DNA of 43,155 nt from Prevotellaceae bacterium UBA2448 (GTDB lineage: Bacteria; Bacteroidota; Bacteroidia; Bacteroidales; Bacteroidaceae). The stretch covers positions 1-43,155 of the forward strand of contig DDQG01000027.1 in the NCBI GenBank assembly GCA_002342585.1, read 5' to 3'. Below are positions 24,336 through 31,915 of the stretch, one piece after another. A program made the translations under genes and the position numbers. Position 1 is the first letter of the stretch; each line of letters starts with the position of its first letter. Under the pieces are notes generated by a model, which saw only the letters and a list, made by a program, of their open reading frames with translations, made no database searches and was not told the DNA's origin.

Positions 24336-25871
24336 ATGTTTTTACGAATTTTTCTCACAGTCCTCTTTCTCCTTATCATGGTAGGGGTAGGGGTTTACTC
24401 GCGCAAGCAAGCCAACTCAGTTGATGGTTTCGTCTTGGGCGGTCGCAGTGTAGGCGGATGGCTCACAGCCTTTGCCTATGGCACCAGTTACTTCTCTGCC
24501 GTAGTGTTCATCGGTTATGCTGGACAGTTCGGCTGGAAATACGGAATGTCAGCCACATGGATAGGTATCGGCAATGCCGTCATCGGTTCACTCCTTGCTT
24601 GGTGGATACTTGGTCGCCGCACAAAGGTGATGACCCAGTACATCGGTTCGCGCACTATGCCCGACTTCTTCGGTATTCGTTACGGCAGTCAGCGTCTGCG
24701 TGTCGTAGCCTCAGTCATTGCCTTCGTATTCCTCATTCCTTACACAGCAGGAGTATATAAAGGCATATCGACCCTCTTCGAAATGGGTTTCGGCATACCT
24801 TATATATATTGTGCAGTCACAATGGCATTCCTTACAGCAGTATATGTCATTCTTGGTGGCTACAAGGCAACAGCCATCAACGACTTCATACAGGGCTGCA
24901 TCATGATATTCGGTATCGTACTTGTCATCGTAGCAGTCATCAACAGTCAGGGCGGACTCACTGAAGCAGTCGGCAAACTCGCAGCCATGCCGTCTGATGC
25001 CGATCCGGCAGTAAACGGGAAATTTGCTGACCTTTGGGGACCAGACCCTTGGAACCTCCTCGGAGTTGTCATCCTTACTTCCCTCGGCACCTGGGGCTTG
25101 CCTCAGATGGTAGGAAAATTCTACTCTATCAAGGATGAGGCTGCCGTGCGTCGTGGCACAGTCATCTCTACTGTCTTTGCCTTCCTCGTAGCCGGAGGTT
25201 GTTACTTCCTCGGAGGCTTCGGCCGCCTCTTTGACAGTCCTGCAATATATGCTGCTGACGGCAAGATAGCATTCGACAGCATCATCCCGTCTATGCTCGT
25301 CACTCTCGACGATGCCATCATCGGACTTGTTGTTCTGCTCGTCCTTGCAGCCTCAATGTCAACCCTCGCCGGACTGGTGCTCACCTCCAGTTCTACGATG
25401 ACGCTCGACCTTATCTATCGCGATAAGCGTGCATCTGAAGCCGAAGTGCAGTCAGGCGAAATCGACGACTCCGTTCGTGGTAACATTGAGCGCCGTAAAG
25501 TCATTGTGATGCGAGTGCTCATCGTATTCTTCATCGCCATCTCGCTGCTCATAGCCCTCAATCCTCCTACGTTCATCGCTCAACTCATGGGTATCTCGTG
25601 GGGAGCACTTGCCGGAGCTTTCCTCGCACCGTTCCTCCTCGGACTCTACTGGCGCGGAGTCACTCCTGCTGCCGTTTGGGCAAGCTTCATCTGGGGTGTT
25701 GGCATCACAGTAGTCAATATGCTGACAAATAATGCTATTGCCAACCCAATCAACTGTGGAGCTATCGCTATGGTTGGCGGTTTCCCTGTAGTCTTCCTGG
25801 TGAGTCTCTTCACCAAGAAACTGAGTCAGGCACATCTCGATCGCATCTTCCTTTGCTACAAGCAGAAATAA
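24336..25871 (+). CDS. sodium:solute symporter (SSS family)
   Basis: This 511-residue inner-membrane protein has about 13 helices and uses the sodium gradient to import a small solute. Family features are the N-terminal GVYSRKQANSVDGFVLGGRSVGG, the TM2-TM3 YGTSYFSAVVFIGYAGQFGWKYG, RTMPDFFGIRYGS, VYVILGGYKATAINDFIQG and the sodium-site helix ASMSTLAGLVLTSSS. The substrate (proline, pantothenate, sugar or other) is not evident. It follows the porin gene by 92 bp across a repeat array. An intrinsic terminator lies 25 bp after the stop. Confidence 0.9.
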   Translation: MFLRIFLTVLFLLIMVGVGVYSRKQANSVDGFVLGGRSVGGWLTAFAYGTSYFSAVVFIGYAGQFGWKYGMSATWIGIGNAVIGSLLAWWILGRRTKVMTQYIGSRTMPDFFGIRYGSQRLRVVASVIAFVFLIPYTAGVYKGISTLFEMGFGIPYIYCAVTMAFLTAVYVILGGYKATAINDFIQGCIMIFGIVLVIVAVINSQGGLTEAVGKLAAMPSDADPAVNGKFADLWGPDPWNLLGVVILTSLGTWGLPQMVGKFYSIKDEAAVRRGTVISTVFAFLVAGGCYFLGGFGRLFDSPAIYAADGKIAFDSIIPSMLVTLDDAIIGLVVLLVLAASMSTLAGLVLTSSSTMTLDLIYRDKRASEAEVQSGEIDDSVRGNIERRKVIVMRVLIVFFIAISLLIALNPPTFIAQLMGISWGALAGAFLAPFLLGLYWRGVTPAAVWASFIWGVGITVVNMLTNNAIANPINCGAIAMVGGFPVVFLVSLFTKKLSQAHLDRIFLCYKQK

Positions 25872-25895
25872 TCAATCCACATAAACATAGTAAAG

Positions 25896-25926
25896 TACCT
25901 TGCATTTTCGTGCAAGGTATTTTTTT
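25896..25926 (+). terminator. intrinsic terminator after the SSS gene
   Basis: TACCTTGCA (25896-25904) and TGCAAGGTA (25911-25919) form a perfect 9-bp stem with a TTTTCG loop. A seven-residue T-tract follows. Confidence 0.9.
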
Positions 25927-26331
25927 AATCCGACCTTTTGTTAAATGTTAGGAATTGCACACTATTGCCCTAAAAGCATTTCCTAGTTATATAAAAATTG
26001 TTACCTAACTGAGAAAATTTATTTTTCCAATTAGGAAAAAATTTTTTTCTAGTTAGAAAACAAAAATGCTCGTTTTTCATAGCCCTTGAAAAATATTGCA
26101 CACTCCGAAATTCACAACAGAAATACCCCTTGAAAAACGGAAAAATTGTCAAATGGTAATGAGTGACGAAATGTGTTCCTTTTAAACATGAATTATCATA
26201 AACCCCCGCAGTGACGACATTATTGCTATGCGAAGTTGCCTCTGCGAGGAGCATAAAGTAATAAGGAGTAAGCAACCGGTTCAACGGAGTTAATGTCCTT
26301 GAATAAACAATTCTCTAATTCTTGATATGTT
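25927..26331. other. AT-rich convergent gap with phased repeats
   Basis: This 400-bp gap lies between two converging genes (SSS on +, ugd on -). It contains the four-unit 22-bp repeat (25976-26063). ATTGCACACT flanks that array as a direct repeat (25954-25963 and 26095-26104). CCCTTGAAAAA occurs twice (near 26083 and 26124). Beyond 26200 I see small inverted repeats but no gene. A 104-codon open frame on the minus strand is Phe- and Asn-rich, spans the repeats and is not convincing. Confidence 0.6.
25976..26063. repeat. four imperfect 22-bp direct repeats, each near-palindromic
   Basis: Cut into 22-nt units from 25976, four units align around a core like TTTCCTAGTTAGGAAA: cores CCTAGTTA, CCTAACTG, CCAATTAGG and TCTAGTTAG. 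Units 3 and 4 match at 17 of 22 positions and units 1 and 4 at 15; unit 2 is the most diverged. The third unit is a near-perfect palindrome. Confidence 0.5.
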
Positions 26332-27663
26332 TTAGTCGCGGCGGAAGATGTCGCGAGTATAAACTTTTTCTTTTACGTCGTCGAGGACTGTATCGTAACG
26401 GTTGGCTATGATGGCATTGCTCTTTGCCTTGAAGTCGGCGAGGTTGTTGACTACCAAAGAACCGAAGAAGGTGGTGCCGTTCTCGAGGGTTGGTTCGTAA
26501 ATGATTACGTTGGCTCCCTTTGCCTTGATGCGCTTCATGATGCCCTGGATGGAGGACTGACGGAAGTTGTCGGAGTTGGATTTCATTGTGAGTCGATATA
26601 CTCCGATGGTCACCTGACGTTCCTGCTGCTGGTTCCAGTGGGTGCGGTTGCTGTAGCTGTAGTAACCTGCCATCTGAAGTACGCGGTCGGCAATGAAGTC
26701 CTTGCGTGTGCGGTTGGAATCGACAATGGCTGACATCATGGTCTGAGGCACGTCCTGATAGTTCGCCAACAGCTGTTTGGTGTCCTTCGGCAAACAATAG
26801 CCTCCATAACCGAATGACGGGTTGTTGTAGTGGGTGCCGATACGAGGGTCGAGTCCCACACCCTGGATTATAGCTTCTGTGTCGAGTCCTTTCACTTCGG
26901 CATAGGTGTCGAGTTCGTTGAAGTAGCTGACACGAAGTGCGAGGTATGTGTTGGCGAAGAGTTTTACAGCTTCTGCTTCCTTCGTTCCCATGAAAAGTAC
27001 TGGTATGTCCTCTTTGATGGCTCCTTCAACGAGGAGGTCGGCAAAGGTGTGGGCTGCTTCTTCGAGGTGTTCGCCACAGATGGCGAGGATAGTTTGGTTT
27101 TCTGTTTCGTTTTCTACGCCCTTGATGACTTTCGGATAACCCACGATGATGCGGCTGGGGTAGAGGTTGTCGTAGAGAGCTTTCGACTCGCGAAGGAATT
27201 CAGGCGAGAAGAGCAGGTTGAATTTCTTGCCTGCCAATGCAGGATTGGTCATGAATTTGATGGCATACTTGCAGTAGAGACTGCGGCAGTAGCCAACGGG
27301 AATGGTACTCTTGATGACCATGACTGCATTGGGGTTTACTTCGAGTACGAGGTCGATAACTTCTTCTACGTGGCTCGTGTCGAAGTAGTTCTTCACGGGG
27401 TCGTAGTTTGTAGGAGCTGCAATGACTACGAAGTCGGCATCTTTGTATGCCGCCTTGCCGTCGAGTGTGGCAGTGAGGTTGAGTTCTTTCTCTGCCAGAT
27501 ATTTCTCGATGTATTCGTCCTGAATGGGTGATTTACGATTGTTGATGAGATCCACTTTTTCGGGTACTACATCGACTGCTACTACTTCGTTGTGTTGTGC
27601 CAGCAGGGTGGCGATGCTAAGTCCCACATATCCTGTACCTGCTACGGCGATTTTATAATTCAT
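26332..27663 (-). CDS. ugd: UDP-glucose 6-dehydrogenase
   Basis: Ugd oxidises UDP-glucose twice with NAD+ to UDP-glucuronate, a precursor for capsule, exopolysaccharide or LPS sugars. The protein has 443 residues. The NAD-binding Rossmann start is IAVAGTGYVGLSIATLLAQH. STIPVGYCR, the sugar-binding LLFSPEFLRESKALYD, EAVKLFANTYLALRVSYFNE and the catalytic Cys290 in FGYGGYCLPKDTKQLL all agree with the family. The start codon lies within a 7-nt array (ATGAATT on the coding strand); only the last copy is in frame with the conserved start. No polysaccharide cluster adjoins it here. Confidence 0.96.
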   Translation of the reverse strand: MNYKIAVAGTGYVGLSIATLLAQHNEVVAVDVVPEKVDLINNRKSPIQDEYIEKYLAEKELNLTATLDGKAAYKDADFVVIAAPTNYDPVKNYFDTSHVEEVIDLVLEVNPNAVMVIKSTIPVGYCRSLYCKYAIKFMTNPALAGKKFNLLFSPEFLRESKALYDNLYPSRIIVGYPKVIKGVENETENQTILAICGEHLEEAAHTFADLLVEGAIKEDIPVLFMGTKEAEAVKLFANTYLALRVSYFNELDTYAEVKGLDTEAIIQGVGLDPRIGTHYNNPSFGYGGYCLPKDTKQLLANYQDVPQTMMSAIVDSNRTRKDFIADRVLQMAGYYSYSNRTHWNQQQERQVTIGVYRLTMKSNSDNFRQSSIQGIMKRIKAKGANVIIYEPTLENGTTFFGSLVVNNLADFKAKSNAIIANRYDTVLDDVKEKVYTRDIFRRD

Positions 27664-27686
27664 AATTCATAATTCATAATGCATAA
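27659..27686. repeat. 7-nt tandem array (TTCATAA x3, TGCATAA) at the ugd start
   Basis: TTCATAA, TTCATAA, TTCATAA and TGCATAA run from inside the first codons of ugd into the gap after the GH51 gene. They resemble the GCATAAT arrays at 945 and 24256 with a different phase and unit. Confidence 0.85.
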
Positions 27687-27706
27687 TTTGCATTATCGTT
27701 AAATGG

Positions 27707-30175
27707 TTAATGGTTTATACTGATTCTGATTATAGCAAATGAATAGGCTGGCAGGGTAACGTTGAAGGTCTTGCCAGTGGTGATTGTCTTTGTGGTGTTT
27801 TCCGACCACTGATTAGCTTTGTTCGGGTCTTCCGGCTGACTGAGCAGGAGCATCTTTGCTTCTTTCTTGTACTTGCTAAGGTCGATGGAATCGCCCAAAT
27901 CGATGGTCAGTTCGTTGTCCTTACCCACAAGACTTACTATCTTTATGATGATATCTCCTGTCTTGGAATCCATCACTACGGAATTGCGTATGCGGAGGTC
28001 AAGATCGCCGCGACCTGCTCGCTTGTCGTCGCTTACGATGTCGGCATGGAGTCGGGAGTATATATACTTGTCACCGGCATTCTGTCCGAAGGCGCGATGA
28101 ACATAATAGTTGGCTGTAGGGTCAGCTTTTGTTTCGTTGAAGAAAATCATGTCGGGCGACCAGTTCCTGTGGTCGTAGTGGCAGAGCAGAGGTGCATAGC
28201 TCGACATAACTACTACGTCGGCATTGCGTTCTACATTAGTCATGTACATAGCTTCGACGAGGGCATTGGTAACGCGGTTGCCCTTCGATGCCCATTCCCC
28301 AAGATAGACCTTTGTGCCATTGCGGTCGTAACGGTCGTAGAAGTCCTGATGATGAAAGTACCAGCCAGGGGTGTTGTAGTAGTGTTCGTCAACAATTTCG
28401 ATGTTGTTCTTGCGAGCTGCCTGCCATCCGTATTCGTAGTCACTGCCTTCCCAGAACGGACCTACAGTGCCGACGATGGTAATCTCAGGATGAACTGCCT
28501 TCACTCCGTTGATAAGGAAGAGGTAGCGCTCCATGAAGGTGTCGCTGATGAGGTCTTCGTTGCCAATACCGAGATATTTGAGGTTGAATGGTTTCGGGTG
28601 ACCAGCCTTAGCACGAATCTGAGCCAGTTTGCTGGTCTTGGCGTCACCGTTTGCCCACTCGATGAGGTCGAGCAGTTCCTGAAGGTACGACTCCATAGTG
28701 AGTGGTTTGCCGTTATAGGTATAAGGTGATGGCTGACCCTTCAAATCACGTTCGAAAGGAATGCCGCCCTGTTGTCCGTTGCCTCCGCGATGGGAGTTCT
28801 GACAAGGAACTCCAGCTGCGAGTACTGGCAGAGGTTCTGCACCCATATCTTCACAATATAGGAAATACTCGTAGAAACCGAGTCCGCGACTCTGGTGGTA
28901 GTTCCATATATTCATGTCCGGCTGACGTTCCCAAAGTTCGCCAACGGTAGCCTGCCAGTGGTAAATGTTGTCGATACCCTGTCCGTGGGAAGCACAACCG
29001 CCAGGGAAACGTACGAAACGAGGGTGAAGGTCGGCGATGAGTTCTGCAAGATCCTTGCGCAGACCATTCTTGCGACCTTTATATGTGTCTTGAGGGAAAA
29101 GGCTTACGAAATCGATGTCGAGCCAACCCTTCTGAAGGGGTTCGATGACCAGTTGAGCTTTGTCGGCAGAAGCAGAAGGAGTGAGTACTGCTTTCGACTG
29201 TCTCCATTCCTTTTTGGCTGAGAGGGTAGTGGAAGCAAGGACTGTGCCGTTGTCAACGATACTTACACGCACCTTTCCACTGCCTTTGATGAAAGCGGAA
29301 AGGTCGTAACGGGATTTTGCCTTCACTGCAATGCCGTTCCAACCATGATTGATGAGGCGAGTGCCTACGGCGTTGGTAGTAAGAGTGATGTAGTGGGGAT
29401 TGTTCTTGTGGATAGGAGCCTGAGTCTTCACTTCCCACGAACCGTCGCCTTCAAAACTCCATGCTGTCTGCGAGTTCCAACCACCATGGTCGGCAGCTGT
29501 GTATTCGAAGTCGCGGTTTTGCAATAGTTCGGCATACAGACCGCCGTCAGCTGCATAACTTATGTCCTCGAAGAATACTCCATAGAGCAGTGGGGAGATG
29601 TCCTTTTGGTCGTTGAAATCGACTGTTATGTTGGTGCGGAACGACTTCGCAGCCTTGTTAAGACCAGCTCCACTCTGTATGATATTCTCTTGCTCGTTCT
29701 TCGCATTGGCTGCTGCTACCTGTGCTCGCTGCATGAGTCCTTTTACATCACGGAAAGGCACTTTCAGTACGCACGACTTGCTTGCTGTCTGCAATTCCTT
29801 TTGTTTTGCAGCAAAGGCAGCAGGAGTGAGACGAGGGTAGTCTTGCGGTTTCCAAAGAACGAGGTCACAACTCTCCGTAACACCTATCTGCGGATTCTTC
29901 GGACTCGGAATGAACTCGGCACTATAGCGCTTGCCATCATATTGAAGCACTACATCGTAGAGTTTCTTCTCACTGCCCCAAGGACCATAGTCGCTACTGA
30001 AGATAGTGTAGTCGATGAGGCTCCAGTGTTTGCCGTCAACGGAATAGTCGAGTTTCAGAGGTGAACTGCCATTCTTGTAATGAGGACGGATGAAAACTGA
30101 GTCGGGTGTTGGCTGAGCCAAAGCAGACAGGCATCCTGTAAGGAAAGCCAAGGCGATTGCAAGATTTCTTTTCAT
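27707..30175 (-). CDS. GH51-family alpha-L-arabinofuranosidase
   Basis: This secreted or surface enzyme of 822 residues cleaves terminal arabinofuranose from arabinan or arabinoxylan. After a signal peptide (ALAFLTGCLSALAQ) come about 130 residues resembling a discoidin-like sandwich (VFIRPHYKNGSSPLKLDYSV). The GH51 part then starts near residue 185 with FGVFF-like PLLYGVFFEDISYAADGG, a carbohydrate-binding insert, and the barrel with FVRFPGGCASHG. The acid/base Glu is in LGIGNED (about residue 540) and the nucleophile in YLGEWASKG (about 627). It lies downstream of, and 2 bp from, the lipoprotein gene, so they form an operon. It belongs functionally with the pectin enzymes GH105 and PL11. 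Confidence 0.92.
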   Translation of the reverse strand: MKRNLAIALAFLTGCLSALAQPTPDSVFIRPHYKNGSSPLKLDYSVDGKHWSLIDYTIFSSDYGPWGSEKKLYDVVLQYDGKRYSAEFIPSPKNPQIGVTESCDLVLWKPQDYPRLTPAAFAAKQKELQTASKSCVLKVPFRDVKGLMQRAQVAAANAKNEQENIIQSGAGLNKAAKSFRTNITVDFNDQKDISPLLYGVFFEDISYAADGGLYAELLQNRDFEYTAADHGGWNSQTAWSFEGDGSWEVKTQAPIHKNNPHYITLTTNAVGTRLINHGWNGIAVKAKSRYDLSAFIKGSGKVRVSIVDNGTVLASTTLSAKKEWRQSKAVLTPSASADKAQLVIEPLQKGWLDIDFVSLFPQDTYKGRKNGLRKDLAELIADLHPRFVRFPGGCASHGQGIDNIYHWQATVGELWERQPDMNIWNYHQSRGLGFYEYFLYCEDMGAEPLPVLAAGVPCQNSHRGGNGQQGGIPFERDLKGQPSPYTYNGKPLTMESYLQELLDLIEWANGDAKTSKLAQIRAKAGHPKPFNLKYLGIGNEDLISDTFMERYLFLINGVKAVHPEITIVGTVGPFWEGSDYEYGWQAARKNNIEIVDEHYYNTPGWYFHHQDFYDRYDRNGTKVYLGEWASKGNRVTNALVEAMYMTNVERNADVVVMSSYAPLLCHYDHRNWSPDMIFFNETKADPTANYYVHRAFGQNAGDKYIYSRLHADIVSDDKRAGRGDLDLRIRNSVVMDSKTGDIIIKIVSLVGKDNELTIDLGDSIDLSKYKKEAKMLLLSQPEDPNKANQWSENTTKTITTGKTFNVTLPAYSFAIIRISINH

Positions 30176-30177
30176 AA

Positions 30178-31170
30178 CTATTTAGTGAATTTGTTTGTTA
30201 TCAGAATGGTTCCGTTCTGAGCTGTCAACACAACTGTGATGAGAGCGTCGGACTTAACATGGCGGCACTGGAAGGTGTAACTCTTTACTGTGCCTGCGAC
30301 AAGGTCGGTGAGGAAAGTCTTCCACTTAGCATTGTCGTCTTCGTCAGCGAGGGTGCCGTATTTTGTCATAGCTGTTTCGGGGTCGTATTTGTCGCCAGGA
30401 AGCAGTTCTTCTGTAATACGTTCTGTGAAGAGGAAGTTAACTTGTTTCTCTATGGCTATGACATCGTCGTCGGTAATGGTTGCACCTGTTATGATGCCGC
30501 TTTCGTCGCGGATAATGCCGGAAATGGAATAACTGCGTTCGTCGTCAACCTCAGTCAGTTTGTTTGACTTGAATTTATATACAATCTGACGGGTGAATCC
30601 ATTGGCAGTTGTCTTTGCAGATGCCTTTCCTGCTGCATCGAATTCAGAACCTGTGAAAGTAGTGTCGTTGACGTTAATATATTCAGTAACCATCTCGCGA
30701 GTGTCGCCAAAGTTGGCATTGATGGCATCCGCCTGCAACACCGTAATCGCGGTCTGTTTTGTAAGAGGAGGAAAGAGAATTGACTCGCCCTCGGACGATG
30801 TGGCACTCTTATTTACAGAAGGAGTGCGGAAGGTGAGTGAGTAAATGCCAGGACTGAGTGGAAGTGTTACCGAGTAAGAGAAATTCTGCGGTATTCTCAA
30901 GTCCTTATCTTTGAATACAGGAATGGAATCGGTATTCCTGCCTTTTTCATTTATCTGACTTGTAAAACAATCGGAAGAGGAGAAATAGACATGACTTCCG
31001 AGGTCGGAAAAAGAAACGGCAACTGTAGCCTTCTGACCCGTGTAGAGATGTGCAGGACTAACTGCGATACTGCCCAATATAGGAGGGGTTGAGGATGTTT
31101 TGTCATCTGAGCAACTGCCCAAGAAAAGTGTCGAGATAGCTGCGAATGCTACCCAAAAAGATTTGTTCAT
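30178..31170 (-). CDS. lipoprotein of unknown function
   Basis: This 330-residue protein begins with a lipoprotein signal (ISTLFLGSCSDD, lipobox LGSC), so it is probably anchored to the outer or inner membrane. The first part, after the Asp-rich tail signal (SDDKTSS), reads like an Ig/BACON-type sandwich (ILGSIAVSPAHLYTGQKATV). The second half (about residues 150-330) is a beta-rich region I do not recognise. It may be a Bacteroidales DUF domain, but I cannot name it with confidence. The gene directly precedes the GH51 gene (2-bp gap) and shares its promoter, which suggests a role in carbohydrate binding or sensing (inference). Confidence 0.7.
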   Translation of the reverse strand: MNKSFWVAFAAISTLFLGSCSDDKTSSTPPILGSIAVSPAHLYTGQKATVAVSFSDLGSHVYFSSSDCFTSQINEKGRNTDSIPVFKDKDLRIPQNFSYSVTLPLSPGIYSLTFRTPSVNKSATSSEGESILFPPLTKQTAITVLQADAINANFGDTREMVTEYINVNDTTFTGSEFDAAGKASAKTTANGFTRQIVYKFKSNKLTEVDDERSYSISGIIRDESGIITGATITDDDVIAIEKQVNFLFTERITEELLPGDKYDPETAMTKYGTLADEDDNAKWKTFLTDLVAGTVKSYTFQCRHVKSDALITVVLTAQNGTILITNKFTK

Positions 31171-31221
31171 AAGGTATTGATTTTACGTGTGTGTAAAATA
31201 AGTAGTAATAAGATTTTGGCA

Positions 31222-31229
31222 CAAAGTTA
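31222..31229 (-). promoter_or_regulatory. -7 box of the lipoprotein-GH51 operon
   Basis: The minus strand reads TAACTTTG, a perfect TAnnTTTG box, about 52 nt before the lipoprotein ATG (31170). A TTG about 20 nt upstream on that strand, within TATTGA, can serve as the -33 element. Confidence 0.6.
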
Positions 31230-31252
31230 ACCGCTTTCAATAGAAAAATCAA

Positions 31253-31260
31253 TATCTTTG
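31253..31260 (+). promoter_or_regulatory. -7 box of ribE
   Basis: TATCTTTG matches the Bacteroidetes -7 consensus 19 nt before the ribE ATG (31280). It is divergent from the lipoprotein promoter. No clear -33 element is seen at the expected distance. Confidence 0.55.
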
Positions 31261-31279
31261 CGCAAAATTATATTTTATT

Positions 31280-31885
31280 ATGTTTAGCGGAATAGTTGAA
31301 GAATTTGCTACAGTAGTAGCTATCGAACACGAAAAAGAGAATATTCACCTTACGATGACATGCTCATTTGTAGGTGAACTGAAAATCGATCAGAGTGTGT
31401 CGCATAACGGAGTTTGCCTTACTGTTGTAAAACTGACAGACGACACTTATACAGTTACCGCAATGAAGGAAACTCTCGATAAATCGAACCTGGGTATGCT
31501 AAAAGTAGGCGATAAGGTAAATGTGGAGCGCTCCATGATGATGAACGGAAGACTCGACGGACACATCGTGCAGGGACATGTGGATATGACCGCTGTGTGC
31601 ACATCGAAAACAGACCAGAATGGTAGTTGGACTTTCCGTTTTGCCTACAACTTCGACAGAGATATGGCTCGCAAGGGATATTTCACTGTGGACAAGGGTA
31701 GTGTGACTGTGAACGGAGTGAGTCTGACAGTGTGCAACAGCACGAATAATTCGTTCGAAGTAAACATAATACCATACACATACGAACATACAAACTTCTG
31801 CGAGATTGAAGTAGGCAGTACTGTAAACCTCGAATTTGATATTCTGGGCAAGTACATTGCACGACTCAATCAGCTAAACCAGTAA
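31280..31885 (+). CDS. ribE: riboflavin synthase alpha chain
   Basis: The enzyme dismutates two 6,7-dimethyl-8-ribityllumazine molecules to riboflavin and a pyrimidine. The 201-residue protein contains two lumazine-binding repeats. The first begins MFSGIVEEFATV and contains DQSVSHNGVCLTVV. The second has GHIVQGHVDMTA and then DKGSVTVNGVSLTV before IIPYTYEHTNF. Both SxxxNGVxLTV motifs are intact. It stands alone after a TAnnTTTG box with no FMN riboswitch. It is divergent from the GH51 lipoprotein operon. Confidence 0.95.
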   Translation: MFSGIVEEFATVVAIEHEKENIHLTMTCSFVGELKIDQSVSHNGVCLTVVKLTDDTYTVTAMKETLDKSNLGMLKVGDKVNVERSMMMNGRLDGHIVQGHVDMTAVCTSKTDQNGSWTFRFAYNFDRDMARKGYFTVDKGSVTVNGVSLTVCNSTNNSFEVNIIPYTYEHTNFCEIEVGSTVNLEFDILGKYIARLNQLNQ

Positions 31886-31915
31886 AAATAAACTTGATAA
31901 AATTAATATTACACT

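Noticed and set aside
25976..26063. Replication origin (iterons)
   Set aside because: The spacing fits iterons, but repeats are weakly conserved and no replication initiator gene or DnaA boxes are visible.
25970..26284. 104-codon minus-strand open frame in the AT-rich convergent gap
   Set aside because: It runs through the phased repeats, is rich in Phe, Asn and Lys as AT-rich noise is, and resembles no known family.
26200..26331. tRNA gene suggested by GGTTCAA
   Set aside because: No acceptor stem, D arm or anticodon arm can be folded around it.
48..27686. Tandem arrays as CRISPR
   Set aside because: Units are only 6-9 nt with no spacers, and no cas genes are present.
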